The notes under the pieces: generated by a model
Databases searched by the model: none
Told to the model about the DNA's origin: nothing
Seen by the model: only the letters and a program-made list of their open reading frames with translations
NCBI RefSeq assembly: GCF_008085905.1
Contig: NZ_VSFF01000003.1
Span: 496,001 to 560,000 of the forward strand
Direction of reading: 5' to 3'
From: Actinomadura syzygii
Lineage (GTDB): Bacteria > Actinomycetota > Actinomycetes > Streptosporangiales > Streptosporangiaceae
DNA length: 64,000 nucleotides
Shown: piece by piece, positions 8,139 through 16,101 of the stretch
How positions within the stretch are numbered: the stretch's first letter is position 1
Layout of the letters: each line of letters opens with the position of its first letter
Program-made: the position numbers and the translations under genes

Positions 8139-8157
8139 CCCGGGGCCAGGCCCCGGG
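8139..8157. repeat. perfect GC-only palindrome
   Basis: CCCGGGGCC-A-GGCCCCGGG is a 9-bp perfect inverted repeat around a single base, lying 109 bp after the EphD-like gene and 45 bp before the CBS gene. It may act as a transcription barrier or a regulator site. No U-tract follows. Confidence 0.4.
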
Positions 8158-8201
8158 CGGCCGTCGTCCCACCAGTCCGAACCGGCACCGGAGCGTGAGG
8201 C

Positions 8202-8636
8202 ATGCGGATTCGCGACATCCTGCGGAGGAAGGGAGACACGGTGGCCACGGTGCGGCCCGAGGCCACCGTGCGGCAACTGCTCGCCGTCCTGGCCGAGCAC
8301 AACATCGGAGCGGTGGTGGTCTCGCCGGACGGCGCGTCCATCGCCGGGATCGTGTCCGAGCGCGACGTGGTGCGGCGCATGCACGAGCGCGGCGCCGGGC
8401 TGCTCGACCGTCCCGTCTCCGAGATCATGACCGTCGAGGTGCGGAGCTGCGGCCCCGGCGACCTGGTCGAGGACCTGCGCCGCACCATGACCGAGCACCG
8501 GTTCCGCCACGTCCCCGTCGTCGAGGACGGGCGCCTGACCGGCATCGTCAGCATCGGCGACGTGGTCAAGAGCGCGATCGACGAGTTGCAGAGCGAACGC
8601 GAACACCTCGTCGGCTACATCCAGAACGTCCCCTAG
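8202..8636 (+). CDS. CBS-domain pair protein
   Basis: 144 residues made almost entirely of two CBS motifs (about 8-60 and 74-128), each with the I-A-G/T-I-V-S-x-x-D-V pattern (GIVSERDVVRRM and GIVSIGDVVKSAI). Such stand-alone CBS proteins bind adenosine nucleotides and dimerise into discs; many are stress- or energy-sensing, but the partner of this one is unknown. The short basic N-terminus (MRIRDILRRKG) is typical. It is monocistronic and convergent with the mocR gene. Confidence 0.85.
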   Translation: MRIRDILRRKGDTVATVRPEATVRQLLAVLAEHNIGAVVVSPDGASIAGIVSERDVVRRMHERGAGLLDRPVSEIMTVEVRSCGPGDLVEDLRRTMTEHRFRHVPVVEDGRLTGIVSIGDVVKSAIDELQSEREHLVGYIQNVP

Positions 8637-8683
8637 ATCACCGGCCGATCCCGGCCCCGCCCGCGAGCCGCGGCGACCGACGC

Positions 8684-10150
8684 CTAGACGTAGGCGGGGA
8701 GCGGGCGGGCGGCCGGGGCCGCCTGCACCTCGTGGAAGGCGACGGCGAGGCGTTCCGCGGCGACCCGGAGCGTGTCCGGCGGCAGGACGTACGGGAGGCG
8801 GACGTAGTCCTCCAGGACGCCGTCCACGCCGAACACCGGCCCCGCGACGACCCGGACGCCGAGCCGCTCGGCCGCCTCCGCGAGCGCCGTCGCGACCGGC
8901 GCGCCGATCCGCGCCCACAGCGACATGCCGCCGTCCGGGAGCCGGAACTCCCAGTCGGGCAGCAGCTCGCGCAGCGCGGAGGCGAGCGCGTCCCGGCCGC
9001 GCAGCAGGGTCTCGGCGCGCTCGGCGCGGACCTCGTCCACCCGCAGCAGCAGCTCCCGGACGATCAACTGGTCGAGCACCGGGCTCGCCATGTCGAACGG
9101 CTCGCGGGCGAGGACGAGCCGCCGGGCGAGCGGCGCGGTCGCGCGGATCCAGCCGATCCGCAGCCCGCCCCACAGCAGCTTGGACGCCGACCCGACCGTG
9201 ACGACCCGCCCGCCGGAGTCGAACGCGGCGAGCGGCGGCACGCGCGGCGCGGCGGGGTCGTGCGCGAGGTCGGCGAACGTCTCGTCGGGGACGAGGAACG
9301 CGTCGGCGCGGCGGGCGGCGTCGACGAGCGCGGCCCGGTCGTCCGCCGACATCAGCAGCCCGGTCGGGTTCTGGAAGTCCGGGACCAGGTACGCCATCCG
9401 GGCGGCGGCCTGCCGCATCGTGCCCGCGATCAGCTCGACGTCCCAGCCCTCGTTGACGCCGACCGGCACCAGCCGCGCGCCCCGGCGGCGCAGCGCCCCG
9501 AGCGCGTGCGGATAGGTCGGCCGCTCCACCATCACCGCGTCGCCCGCCTCGACCAGGACATGGGTGAGCAGCGTGAACGCGTGCTGCGCCCCGGTGGTGA
9601 CGACGATCTGGTCCGGCCGGGTCGGGACGCCGCGCGCGGTGTAGCCGTCGGCGATGACCTCCCGCAGGCCCGGCAGCCCGGCGGGCTCGTAGCCGGGGCC
9701 CGAGCTGTAGCGGGGCAGCTCCGCGACGGCGGCGGCGACGGCCGCGTCGAAGATCGCCGGGGCACCGGGGGTGGCGCAGCCCAGGTCGATGAACGACGGG
9801 TCGTCCGGGACCGGGTACACCTTGCCGTACCGCCCGCCGGGCGGCGCGGACCGCTGCTCGGCCGACGACATGCGGACGGGCGGCAGCGCCGTCCAGCTCC
9901 CCGCGCCCTGGCGGCTCTCGACGTAGCCCTCGTCGCGGAGCCGGTCGTAGGCCGCGGTGACCGTCGTGCGGCTCACGCCGAGCGCGGCGGCGAGGTCGCG
10001 CTCGGCGGGCAGCCGGGTCCGCAGGGCGAGGCGGCCGTCCAGGACGAGGGCGCGCACCGACCGGGCCAGGGAGGCGTAGACGGGGCGCTCCCGCCCGACG
10101 TCCCCGAGCATGCGGGCCAGGTTCGGGCCGCTCACATACCGTGTGCTCAC
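8684..10150 (-). CDS. MocR-family transcriptional regulator (GntR HTH + aminotransferase-like)
   Basis: 488 residues: an N-terminal GntR winged helix (about 25-95; LPAERDLAAALGVSRTTVTAAYDRLRDEGYV) joined to a fold-type-I aminotransferase domain. That domain has TTGAQHAFTLL, VERPTYPHALGALR, VPDFQNPTGLLMS and a PLP-Lys region GSASKLLWGGLRIGW. MocR proteins usually sense pyridoxal phosphate. It is divergent from yczE, a recurrent MocR-YczE pairing, and two PdxR-type boxes lie in the gap, one directly abutting this gene's GTG start (10150). This suggests autoregulation plus control of yczE. A start at an internal ATG cannot be excluded. Confidence 0.9.
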   Translation of the reverse strand: MSTRYVSGPNLARMLGDVGRERPVYASLARSVRALVLDGRLALRTRLPAERDLAAALGVSRTTVTAAYDRLRDEGYVESRQGAGSWTALPPVRMSSAEQRSAPPGGRYGKVYPVPDDPSFIDLGCATPGAPAIFDAAVAAAVAELPRYSSGPGYEPAGLPGLREVIADGYTARGVPTRPDQIVVTTGAQHAFTLLTHVLVEAGDAVMVERPTYPHALGALRRRGARLVPVGVNEGWDVELIAGTMRQAAARMAYLVPDFQNPTGLLMSADDRAALVDAARRADAFLVPDETFADLAHDPAAPRVPPLAAFDSGGRVVTVGSASKLLWGGLRIGWIRATAPLARRLVLAREPFDMASPVLDQLIVRELLLRVDEVRAERAETLLRGRDALASALRELLPDWEFRLPDGGMSLWARIGAPVATALAEAAERLGVRVVAGPVFGVDGVLEDYVRLPYVLPPDTLRVAAERLAVAFHEVQAAPAARPLPAYV

Positions 10151-10195
10151 CTAAGCCACTTTTCCACATTGGCCCTGTTATCACCAGTCCACTTG
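10151..10195. promoter_or_regulatory. two PdxR/MocR-type operator boxes
   Basis: Read on the minus strand, AAAGTGGCTTAG (10151-10162) and CAAGTGGACTGG (10184-10195) both match the AAAGTGGWCTA-like motif reported for PdxR-type MocR regulators. They are direct repeats whose starts are 33 bp apart, about three helical turns, so a dimer could grip both on one face of the DNA. The first abuts the mocR start codon; the second lies in the shared promoter region with yczE. Confidence 0.6.
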
Positions 10196-10254
10196 CCGGA
10201 GAGTGAGGCAGGTTGGTGCGTACTATCGCGTGATATTTGCTTGGAGAGCGAAAA

Positions 10255-10884
10255 ATGGCCTTGCTCGCGCGCCGCCTGGTGCAGCTCTACCTCGGATTGG
10301 CCTTGTACGGGCTCGGGATCGCCCTCCAGGTGTCGTCCGGGCTCGGCAACGACCCGTGGGACGTCTTCCACCAGGGGCTGTCCCGGCGGTTCGGCCTGTC
10401 GATCGGCGTCTGGATCATCATCGCCGGCGCGCTCGTGATGCTCGCCTGGATCCCGCTCCGGCAGCGGCCCGGGATCGGGACGATCAGCAACGTCGTCCTC
10501 GTCGGCGTGTTCGCCGACCTGTTCCTGTGGCTGCTGCCCGCCCCGGACGCGCTCGCCGCCCGCTGGGCGTTCCTGGTCGCCGCCGTGCTCGTCGGCGGGT
10601 TCGCGACCGGCTGCTACATCGGCGCGGGGCTCGGCCCCGGCCCCCGCGACGGCCTGATGACCGGGCTCGCCGCGCGCGGCCACTCGATCCGCGTCGTGCG
10701 GACCGGCATCGAGCTGAGCGTCCTCGCCGTGGGCTGGCTGCTCGGGGGGACGGTCGGGCTCGGGACCGTCCTCTACGCGGTGGCGATCGGGCCGCTCACG
10801 CACGTCCTGCTGCCCGCGCTGACGATCAAGACGCCCGCACCGGCCGCGCGTCTGGAACCTGAGCCGGAACCCGTCCGGGGCTAG
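10255..10884 (+). CDS. YczE/YitT-family membrane protein
   Basis: A 209-residue protein with five to six membrane helices and the conserved GLALYGLGIALQVSSGLGNDPW N-terminal region (here about residues 12-33), followed by GPGPRDGLMTGLA. These are YczE-family hallmarks; members are suspected transporters and are commonly divergent from MocR regulators. ATG 10255 is supported by GGAGAG six bases upstream (10243-10248). A TACTAT -10-like box at 10221-10226 may drive it. The substrate is unknown; a B6-vitamer link is suggested only by the MocR partner. Confidence 0.82.
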   Translation: MALLARRLVQLYLGLALYGLGIALQVSSGLGNDPWDVFHQGLSRRFGLSIGVWIIIAGALVMLAWIPLRQRPGIGTISNVVLVGVFADLFLWLLPAPDALAARWAFLVAAVLVGGFATGCYIGAGLGPGPRDGLMTGLAARGHSIRVVRTGIELSVLAVGWLLGGTVGLGTVLYAVAIGPLTHVLLPALTIKTPAPAARLEPEPEPVRG

Positions 10885-10892
10885 CGGGCTGA

Positions 10893-12032
10893 TCAGCGGG
10901 CGGAGAAGAGCCGGACGGCCTGCTCGGCGAGCACCTCCAGCAGAGGCGCGGCCTCGGCCTTCAACTCGGGCAGTGCGCGAAGTCCGTCGGCGAGGCTGAA
11001 CGCGGCGGTGAGGCCGAGCGCGTGCAGGTCGTCCAGGGGTCCGGCGACGCCGCCCGCCAGCGCGACGCACGGGATCCCGCGCTCCTTCGCGAGGGCGGCG
11101 ACGGCCGAGACGACCTTGCCCGCCGCGCTCTGCGCGTCCACCCGCCCCTCACCGGTGATCACCAGGTCGGCGCCGGTCAGCGCGGCCGGAAGGCCGACCG
11201 CCTCCGCGACCAGCGCCGCGCCGTCCGCGGGCAGGGCGCCGAGCAGCCCGGCGAGCCCGCCGCACACGCCGCCCGCCGCGCCCGCGCGGGGCAGGTCGTG
11301 CACCCGGACGCCGGTGTGCGCGGCGACGGCGTCGGCGAACGCGGTGAGGGCGGCGTCCAGCTCGCGGACCTGCGCCGGGGACGCGCCCTTCTGCGGGCCG
11401 AACACGGCGGCGGCGCCGTCCGGCCCGACGAGCGGGTTCGTCACGTCGCACGCCACCCGGAACCGCGCGGCGCGCACCTCCGCCGGGACGGCGGAGCCGT
11501 CGATCCGCGCGAGCCGGGCCAGCGCCGCGCCGCCCGGCGGAAGCTCCGCGCCGGAGGCGTCCAGGAAGCGGAAGCCGAGCGCGCGCAGCAGCCCGGCGCC
11601 GCCGTCCGTGCTCGCGCTGCCGCCGACGCAGACGAGGACGTCGCGGGCCCCGCGCCGCACCGCGTCCATGATCAGCTCACCGGTGCCCGCGCTCCCGGCG
11701 TTCAACGGATCGGGCGGGACGTCCTCCACCAGCGGAAGCCCGGACGCGGCGGCCAGCTCCACCACCGCCGACCCGCCGTCGCCGGACAGCGCGTACCGGG
11801 CCCTGACCGGACGCCCGGCCGGGTCCGTCGCGGAGACCTCGACCGGCTGGCCGGAGCGGGCGCCGAGGAAGCAGTCGAGCGTGCCCTCACCGCCGTCCGC
11901 CATCGGCACGGCGACCACGTCGGCACTGGGCACGGCGCGCAGGACGCCCGCCTCGACGGCGGCGCACGCACCGGACGCGGACAGGCTCCCCTTGAACGAG
12001 TCGGGCGCGACGACGATCCGCGGGCCCGTCAC
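10893..12032 (-). CDS. glxK: glycerate kinase
   Basis: 379 residues of the GarK/GlxK type, which phosphorylate glycerate in glyoxylate and glycerate use. Signature stretches include VVAPDSFKGSLSA at the N-terminus, PMADGGEGTLD, VCVGGSASTDGGAG, FGPQKGAS and ITGEGRVDAQS near the C-terminus. GTG start at 12032, 10 bp after the preceding gene's stop, so it is the third cistron of an S66 peptidase - hypothetical - kinase operon on the minus strand. No functional link among the three is known. Confidence 0.93.
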   Translation of the reverse strand: MTGPRIVVAPDSFKGSLSASGACAAVEAGVLRAVPSADVVAVPMADGGEGTLDCFLGARSGQPVEVSATDPAGRPVRARYALSGDGGSAVVELAAASGLPLVEDVPPDPLNAGSAGTGELIMDAVRRGARDVLVCVGGSASTDGGAGLLRALGFRFLDASGAELPPGGAALARLARIDGSAVPAEVRAARFRVACDVTNPLVGPDGAAAVFGPQKGASPAQVRELDAALTAFADAVAAHTGVRVHDLPRAGAAGGVCGGLAGLLGALPADGAALVAEAVGLPAALTGADLVITGEGRVDAQSAAGKVVSAVAALAKERGIPCVALAGGVAGPLDDLHALGLTAAFSLADGLRALPELKAEAAPLLEVLAEQAVRLFSAR

Positions 12033-12042
12033 CGTCCGGAGG

Positions 12043-12954
12043 TCACCGTTCGGCCGTCAGCGTGGCGAGCACGGCGGAGAACTCCTCCGGCAGCACGAGC
12101 GTCGAGCCCTCGTAGCGGGTCTCCAGGTAGGTCAGCTCACCGGCGCGCCACCAGTACAGGTGCGGGCTGAGCGACCCCGGCCCCTCCTCGTACGCGCGGT
12201 GCGCCTGGGCCTGCAGCTCGGTGGCGGCGGCGACGGCCGTGCGGTGGCGGGTCCGCGCGTCGCCCTCGGCGACGCGGAGCGGGTGCGCGACGATCAGGCT
12301 GCGGTTCGGCGCGATGACGAGCGCGCCGTGCGGGCCGATCTGGAGGTACTCCTCCAGCCAGGCCAGGTGCGTCGCGACGTAGAAGGTCCAGCCGTGCAGG
12401 ACGGAGACGCGGACGCCGCCGAGGTCCTGCTCGTCCACCTGGAGGGGCCCGTCGGCGCGGACGTTCGAGCGCCCGAGCATGAACAGGGCGTCGCCGGACA
12501 CCGGCCAGCCGTTCATGTCCATCGTGCTGACCGTCCGCACGGACGTCGGGGTGTCGACGACCACGACCTCGATCAGGCCGGGCGCGAACGGCCGGGACGC
12601 GAGCCCGCCGTTGTCGGCCTCGTCGGGGTAGATGCGGGTGCGGAGCAGGTGCTGGGCGAGGTCGAAGTCGTCGAGGTCGAGCGGCTCCTCCATCGACGTG
12701 ACGATCGTCGTGACGTAGTCGGACACCACGGCCGGCCAGTCGGCTTGCGGGACCAGCCGGGCGAGCTGCCGCACGTCGCGCATGTTCACGGGCAGCCGGC
12801 GCGCGGTGATCGGCAGCCGGCGCGGATCCTCCAGCATCACGATCTCGCCGGGACATCGGCGGCAGGTGTAGCCGAGGCTCTCGGCCACCAGCACGAGGAG
12901 TGAGTCGAGGGTGCCGTCGTCCGAAGGGACGGGGCGGGCGTGGCGGCCGCTCAT
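12043..12954 (-). CDS. conserved hypothetical protein (possibly DUF1444-like)
   Basis: 303 residues, no signal peptide or membrane helix. Two halves are visible: an N-terminal region with a CRRC pair (about 33-36), and a C-terminal region with VVVDTPTSVRTV, LFMLGRSNVRA and APNRSLIVAHPLR. The spacing of the VVVD-x-SVR and AxxN-like elements faintly recalls DUF1444/UPF0354, but I cannot place it with confidence. A longer frame reaches 13275. ATG 12954 is chosen because it overlaps the upstream stop as ATGA. Cytosolic, role unknown. Confidence 0.6.
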   Translation of the reverse strand: MSGRHARPVPSDDGTLDSLLVLVAESLGYTCRRCPGEIVMLEDPRRLPITARRLPVNMRDVRQLARLVPQADWPAVVSDYVTTIVTSMEEPLDLDDFDLAQHLLRTRIYPDEADNGGLASRPFAPGLIEVVVVDTPTSVRTVSTMDMNGWPVSGDALFMLGRSNVRADGPLQVDEQDLGGVRVSVLHGWTFYVATHLAWLEEYLQIGPHGALVIAPNRSLIVAHPLRVAEGDARTRHRTAVAAATELQAQAHRAYEEGPGSLSPHLYWWRAGELTYLETRYEGSTLVLPEEFSAVLATLTAER

Positions 12955-14153
12955 CGCGCGCCTCCCGGGAGCGTTTGGAGGGTGAGCGCGCCGGCGTCCG
13001 GCACGGCGGGGTCCTGCGGTCGGGCTTCGTGCGTTGGATCTACGTGCGGTGGAGCTTCGTGCGGTGGGGCCTCGTGCGTTGAAGCTTCGTGCGTTCGGGC
13101 TTCGTGCGGGTCCGGGACGGCGGGGACGTCCAGGACGGCGGGCGCGCCGAGCTCCAGCGTGCGCTGGCGCGGTCCATGCCCCGCGGGCACGCCCGCGAGG
13201 ATCGGGACGCCGAGCGGCCCGAGCCGCGCGGCGAAGACGGCGTCGAGCTCGGCGGGGTCGCCGCAGTCGCGCCACGAGCCGAGCGCGAACCCGGCGGCGC
13301 CGTCGAGCCAGCCCGCCTGGAGCAGCTGGACGAGCATCCGGTCGATCCGGTAGGGGGCCTCGGTGACGTCCTCAAGGAAGACGACGCGGCCCCTGGCGGG
13401 CGGCGGGGCGTACGGGGTGCCGAGCAGCGCGGTGAGGAGCGAGAGGGTGCCGCCGGTCAGCGGGCCCTCGGCGTGCCCCGGCCGCAGCGCGCGGGTGCCG
13501 GGCAGCGAGACGGGGCCGCCGAACAGGGCGGCGCGCAGGCCGTCCAGCCGCTCGTCGGACGCGCCGTCCGCGGCGGCGGGGCCGAGGTCGGCGAGGACGC
13601 CCGCGGGCATCGGCCCGAAGGACGTGGTGACGCCGAGGCGCGTCCCGAACGCGACGTGCAGCGCGGTGATGTCGCTGGATCCGTGCAGGATCTTCGGCCC
13701 GCGGCCGGACGGCGCGCCGGTCGCGGCGTGCAGCGCGTCCCAGTCGAGCAGGTCGAGGACGCGGGTCGCGCCGTAGCCGCCGCGGGCGCAGACCACCGCG
13801 CGCACGCGCGGGTCGCACCAGGCTTCCTGCAGGTCGGCGGCCCGGTCGGCGTCGCTTCCGGCGAGCCGGTGCCACTCGCCGCGGACGGGTCCGGGCGCGC
13901 CGAGGTTGACACGGTCCAGCGCGTGCTTGCCGACGACGGCGTCGAGGCCGAGGTCGCGCAGCACGGCGCAGCCCGCCTCCAGCCGCGCGGGCTCGGCGGG
14001 TCCGCTCGGCGCGACCACGGCGACCCGGTCGCCGCGCCGGAGCCGCTCGTACCTGCGGCGCTCCGGCGTGCACGGCGGACCGCCCGGCGGCCGGGCTGCG
14101 GGCGCGTCGGACGGCTCCTCCGCCGCCTTCGCACGGGCGCCCCCGCTGTTCAA
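12951..14153 (-). CDS. LD-carboxypeptidase (peptidase S66) with His-rich pentapeptide repeats
   Basis: S66 peptidases cleave the terminal D-Ala from murein tetrapeptides (LdcA) or inactivate microcin C-like compounds (MccF). The fold signatures are present: VAVVAPSGPAEPARL, CARGGYGATR, nucleophile Ser in HGSSDITALH, catalytic Glu in LEDVTEAPYRIDRML and His in PAGHGPRQRTLELG. About residues 347-377 are unusual: six degenerate pentapeptides ending in HEA are inserted before the last strand ALTLQTLPG. The start is TTG 14153, because GAGGAGG lies exactly 7 nt upstream (14161-14167); the longer frame to 14237 has no such site. 400 residues. Confidence 0.85.
   Translation of the reverse strand: MNSGGARAKAAEEPSDAPAARPPGGPPCTPERRRYERLRRGDRVAVVAPSGPAEPARLEAGCAVLRDLGLDAVVGKHALDRVNLGAPGPVRGEWHRLAGSDADRAADLQEAWCDPRVRAVVCARGGYGATRVLDLLDWDALHAATGAPSGRGPKILHGSSDITALHVAFGTRLGVTTSFGPMPAGVLADLGPAAADGASDERLDGLRAALFGGPVSLPGTRALRPGHAEGPLTGGTLSLLTALLGTPYAPPPARGRVVFLEDVTEAPYRIDRMLVQLLQAGWLDGAAGFALGSWRDCGDPAELDAVFAARLGPLGVPILAGVPAGHGPRQRTLELGAPAVLDVPAVPDPHEARTHEASTHEAPPHEAPPHVDPTHEARPQDPAVPDAGALTLQTLPGGAR
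13024..13113 (-). repeat. six 15-bp tandem repeats coding for xxHEA units
   Basis: Six degenerate copies of a 15-bp unit (consensus GCTTCGTGCGTTGGA on the plus strand) run in frame within the S66 gene. They encode successive pentapeptides DPHEA, xTHEA, PPHEA and PPHVD. The period is a multiple of three, so unit gain or loss would keep the frame. Confidence 0.75.
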
Positions 14154-14241
14154 CCCGATCCCTCCTCGCACCGCGACGGATAGAGCTTGGCAGGATCCGG
14201 ACGCCAGCGGAAGGGGCGTCCGGTCACGACCCGCCAACAGA

Positions 14242-15018
14242 TCATCTCGGTCGTCCCCCGGCGCCCAGGGCGAGCCCGGCGAGCCGGGGCAGCGTCTCGC
14301 CGATCGGCCTGCGCAGGACCGCGTCGGCGATCCCGTCGTAGGGGGTCTCCTCGGCGTTGACGATCACCAGCCGGGCGCCGTGGTCGACCGCCTCCAGGCA
14401 CAGCCCGGCGGCGGGCTGCACGGTCAGCGACGTCCCCACCGCGAGGAACAGGTCGCACTCGCGGGACGCGATGATCGCCGCGTCGAGGACGTCCTGGTCG
14501 AGCGCCTGCCCGAAGGAGATCGTCGCGGACTTCTGGACGCCGCCGCAGTCCGCGCAGGGCGGGTCGTCCTCCCCCGCGGAGACCCTGGCGAGGATCTCGG
14601 GCATGGGCGTGCGCAGGCCGCAGGTCAGGCACACGGCCTCCCGCACCGAGCCGTGGATCTCGATGACCTTGGCGTCCGAGGACCCGGCGCGCTGGTGCAG
14701 GCCGTCGATGTTCTGGGTGATCAGGGCGCGCAGCCGGCCGGCCCGCTCCAGTTCGGCGAGCGCGGCGTGCGCTTCGTTGGGCTCGGCCTTCCAGACCGGG
14801 TCGTCGAGCCTCGCCCGCCAGGCGCGGCGCCGGACGTCGGGGTCGGCGACATAGGAGCCGATGGTGGACAGCGCCTCCGCCGCCGGGTCCTTCGTCCAGA
14901 CGCCCTGCGGGCCGCGGAAGTCGGGGATGCCGCTGTCGGTGGAGATCCCGGCCCCGGTGAGGACGGTGATCGCCGCTGCCCCGGGCAGGAACTCGGCGAG
15001 CGTCTCGGGAGCCTCCAT
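14242..15018 (-). CDS. NAD-dependent protein deacylase (SIR2 family)
   Basis: 258 residues. The sirtuin core is complete: TGAGISTDSGIPDFRG (NAD binding), TQNIDGLHQRAG, catalytic His in IEIHGSV, a zinc site with paired CLTCG and CADCGG, FGQAL, GTSLTVQPAAGL and IVNAEETP. It removes acyl groups from lysine, for example on acyl-CoA synthetases such as those seen in this window (inference). ATG 15018 is preferred over the longer frame to 15102, because a TACCAT -10 box lies 7 nt before it. Confidence 0.92.
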   Translation of the reverse strand: MEAPETLAEFLPGAAAITVLTGAGISTDSGIPDFRGPQGVWTKDPAAEALSTIGSYVADPDVRRRAWRARLDDPVWKAEPNEAHAALAELERAGRLRALITQNIDGLHQRAGSSDAKVIEIHGSVREAVCLTCGLRTPMPEILARVSAGEDDPPCADCGGVQKSATISFGQALDQDVLDAAIIASRECDLFLAVGTSLTVQPAAGLCLEAVDHGARLVIVNAEETPYDGIADAVLRRPIGETLPRLAGLALGAGGRPR

Positions 15019-15025
15019 TCGCCCT

Positions 15026-15031
15026 ATGGTA
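15026..15031 (-). promoter_or_regulatory. -10 box, leaderless start of the SIR2 gene
   Basis: TACCAT on the minus strand ends 7 nt before the ATG at 15018. No Shine-Dalgarno precedes the start codon. Confidence 0.4.
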
Positions 15032-15125
15032 GATCCCGGCGGGGCCCCGCCCGGACTTCGCCGAGGCCGGCTCGGAGCGTCGCGGGCCGGAGCAGCCCGC
15101 AAAAGGTGACAAACTTGGGCCCGGT

Positions 15126-16055
15126 ATGAGTTCGACGCCGCACATCCTGGTGGTCAACGGCACCAAGGTCCGCCGCCCGGTGTTCATCCTCGGAGCTCCG
15201 CACTCGGGTGTGGAGCCGCTGGCCCGTGCGATGAAACGGTCGCCCGGCTTCCACCTCACGACCGGCCGGCACGGCGTGCTGCGGGTGACCTACGCGTTCG
15301 CCCGGCAGCCGGCCATCGCGTCCGAGCGCGGGAAGGGCGCGGCCCGGGTGCTGCGGGACGCCTGCGCCGAGGCGTGGCTCGTGTCCGCGCGGGCCTGCGC
15401 CCAGTGCCCGGACGAGTGCCGCGACATGGCCGGGCTCTCCTCGCCCGGCGAGCCGGCCGGGCCCTGCGTCGACCCCGGGCGCATCACCCGCTTCGCCGAC
15501 GCCTCCCCCGACCTGATCTACAGCGCCGACGTGCTGCTGGACGCCTTCCCCGACGCGCAGCTCGTCCAGGTGATCCGGGACGGCCGGGACGCGGTCGCCG
15601 ACATGCTGGCCGACGAGCGCTGCCTCGCCTGGTTCAAGCCGGGCCTCGCCAACCTCGACACGGTGTTCCCGAACCCGTTCCTCGGCGTCGAGGACCACAC
15701 CGAGCGGACCCGGTGGCCGGCCGCCGCGACCGCCGTCAAGTGCGCGCTGCGCTGGCGCGGGTCGGTGCGGCTCAGCGCGCGGCTGCGCCTCCAGGTCCCG
15801 GCCGAGCAGCTGCTCACCGTCCGCTACGAGGACCTCGTCGCCGCGCCGCGGCGGGTCGCCGCCGACCTGGCGGAGTACCTGGACACGGCGATCCCGCGGA
15901 CCGTCCTGTCGGGGCTCGTCCCCGCCGGGACCAGGGACGACGGCGGCGTCGGCGGGTGGCGCGAGCGGCTCACCCCGCGGCAGCTCGCCCAGGTCGAGAA
16001 GGTCGCCGGGACGGAGCTGCGGCGGCTCGGCTACCGCCTCGGCTCCGACCGCTGA
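15126..16055 (+). CDS. sulfotransferase family protein
   Basis: 309 residues of the P-loop sulfotransferase superfamily. VFILGAPHSGVEPLARAM near the N-terminus (about 19-36) is the 5'-phosphosulfate loop, and QVIRDGRDAVADML (about 141-154) is the 3'-phosphate motif for PAPS binding. LLTVRYEDLVAAPRRVA follows, as in bacterial carbohydrate/lipid sulfotransferases. An insert between the motifs holds a Cys cluster (ACAQCPDEC), which could bind metal or form disulfides. The substrate is unknown. No sulfation partner genes are nearby. Confidence 0.8.
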   Translation: MSSTPHILVVNGTKVRRPVFILGAPHSGVEPLARAMKRSPGFHLTTGRHGVLRVTYAFARQPAIASERGKGAARVLRDACAEAWLVSARACAQCPDECRDMAGLSSPGEPAGPCVDPGRITRFADASPDLIYSADVLLDAFPDAQLVQVIRDGRDAVADMLADERCLAWFKPGLANLDTVFPNPFLGVEDHTERTRWPAAATAVKCALRWRGSVRLSARLRLQVPAEQLLTVRYEDLVAAPRRVAADLAEYLDTAIPRTVLSGLVPAGTRDDGGVGGWRERLTPRQLAQVEKVAGTELRRLGYRLGSDR

Positions 16056-16069
16056 CCGCTGACCGCCTG

Positions 16070-16101
16070 GCCGTTCCGTCCGGTCGCTGGCCGGAAGCGG
16101 C
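16070..16101. terminator. hairpin between convergent genes
   Basis: GCCGTTCCG (16070-16078) pairs with CGGAAGCGGC (16092-16101) with one bulged G, between the convergent sulfotransferase and ABC exporter genes. There is no T-tract. It is probably a bidirectional, GC-type terminator. Confidence 0.4.

Noticed and set aside
6723..10184. Very long minus-strand open frame (1153 codons)
   Set aside because: It runs antisense through the hydrolase, CBS and part of the mocR genes. The translation is Arg/Gly/Ala/Pro-rich with no motif; the frame is open only because of the high GC.
6776..10438. Very long plus-strand open frame (1220 codons)
   Set aside because: Shadow of the hydrolase, CBS and antisense mocR genes. 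It spans several independent genes and has no domain.
12990..13120. CRISPR-like short repeats
   Set aside because: The units are contiguous 15-mers without spacers and lie in frame within the S66 gene.
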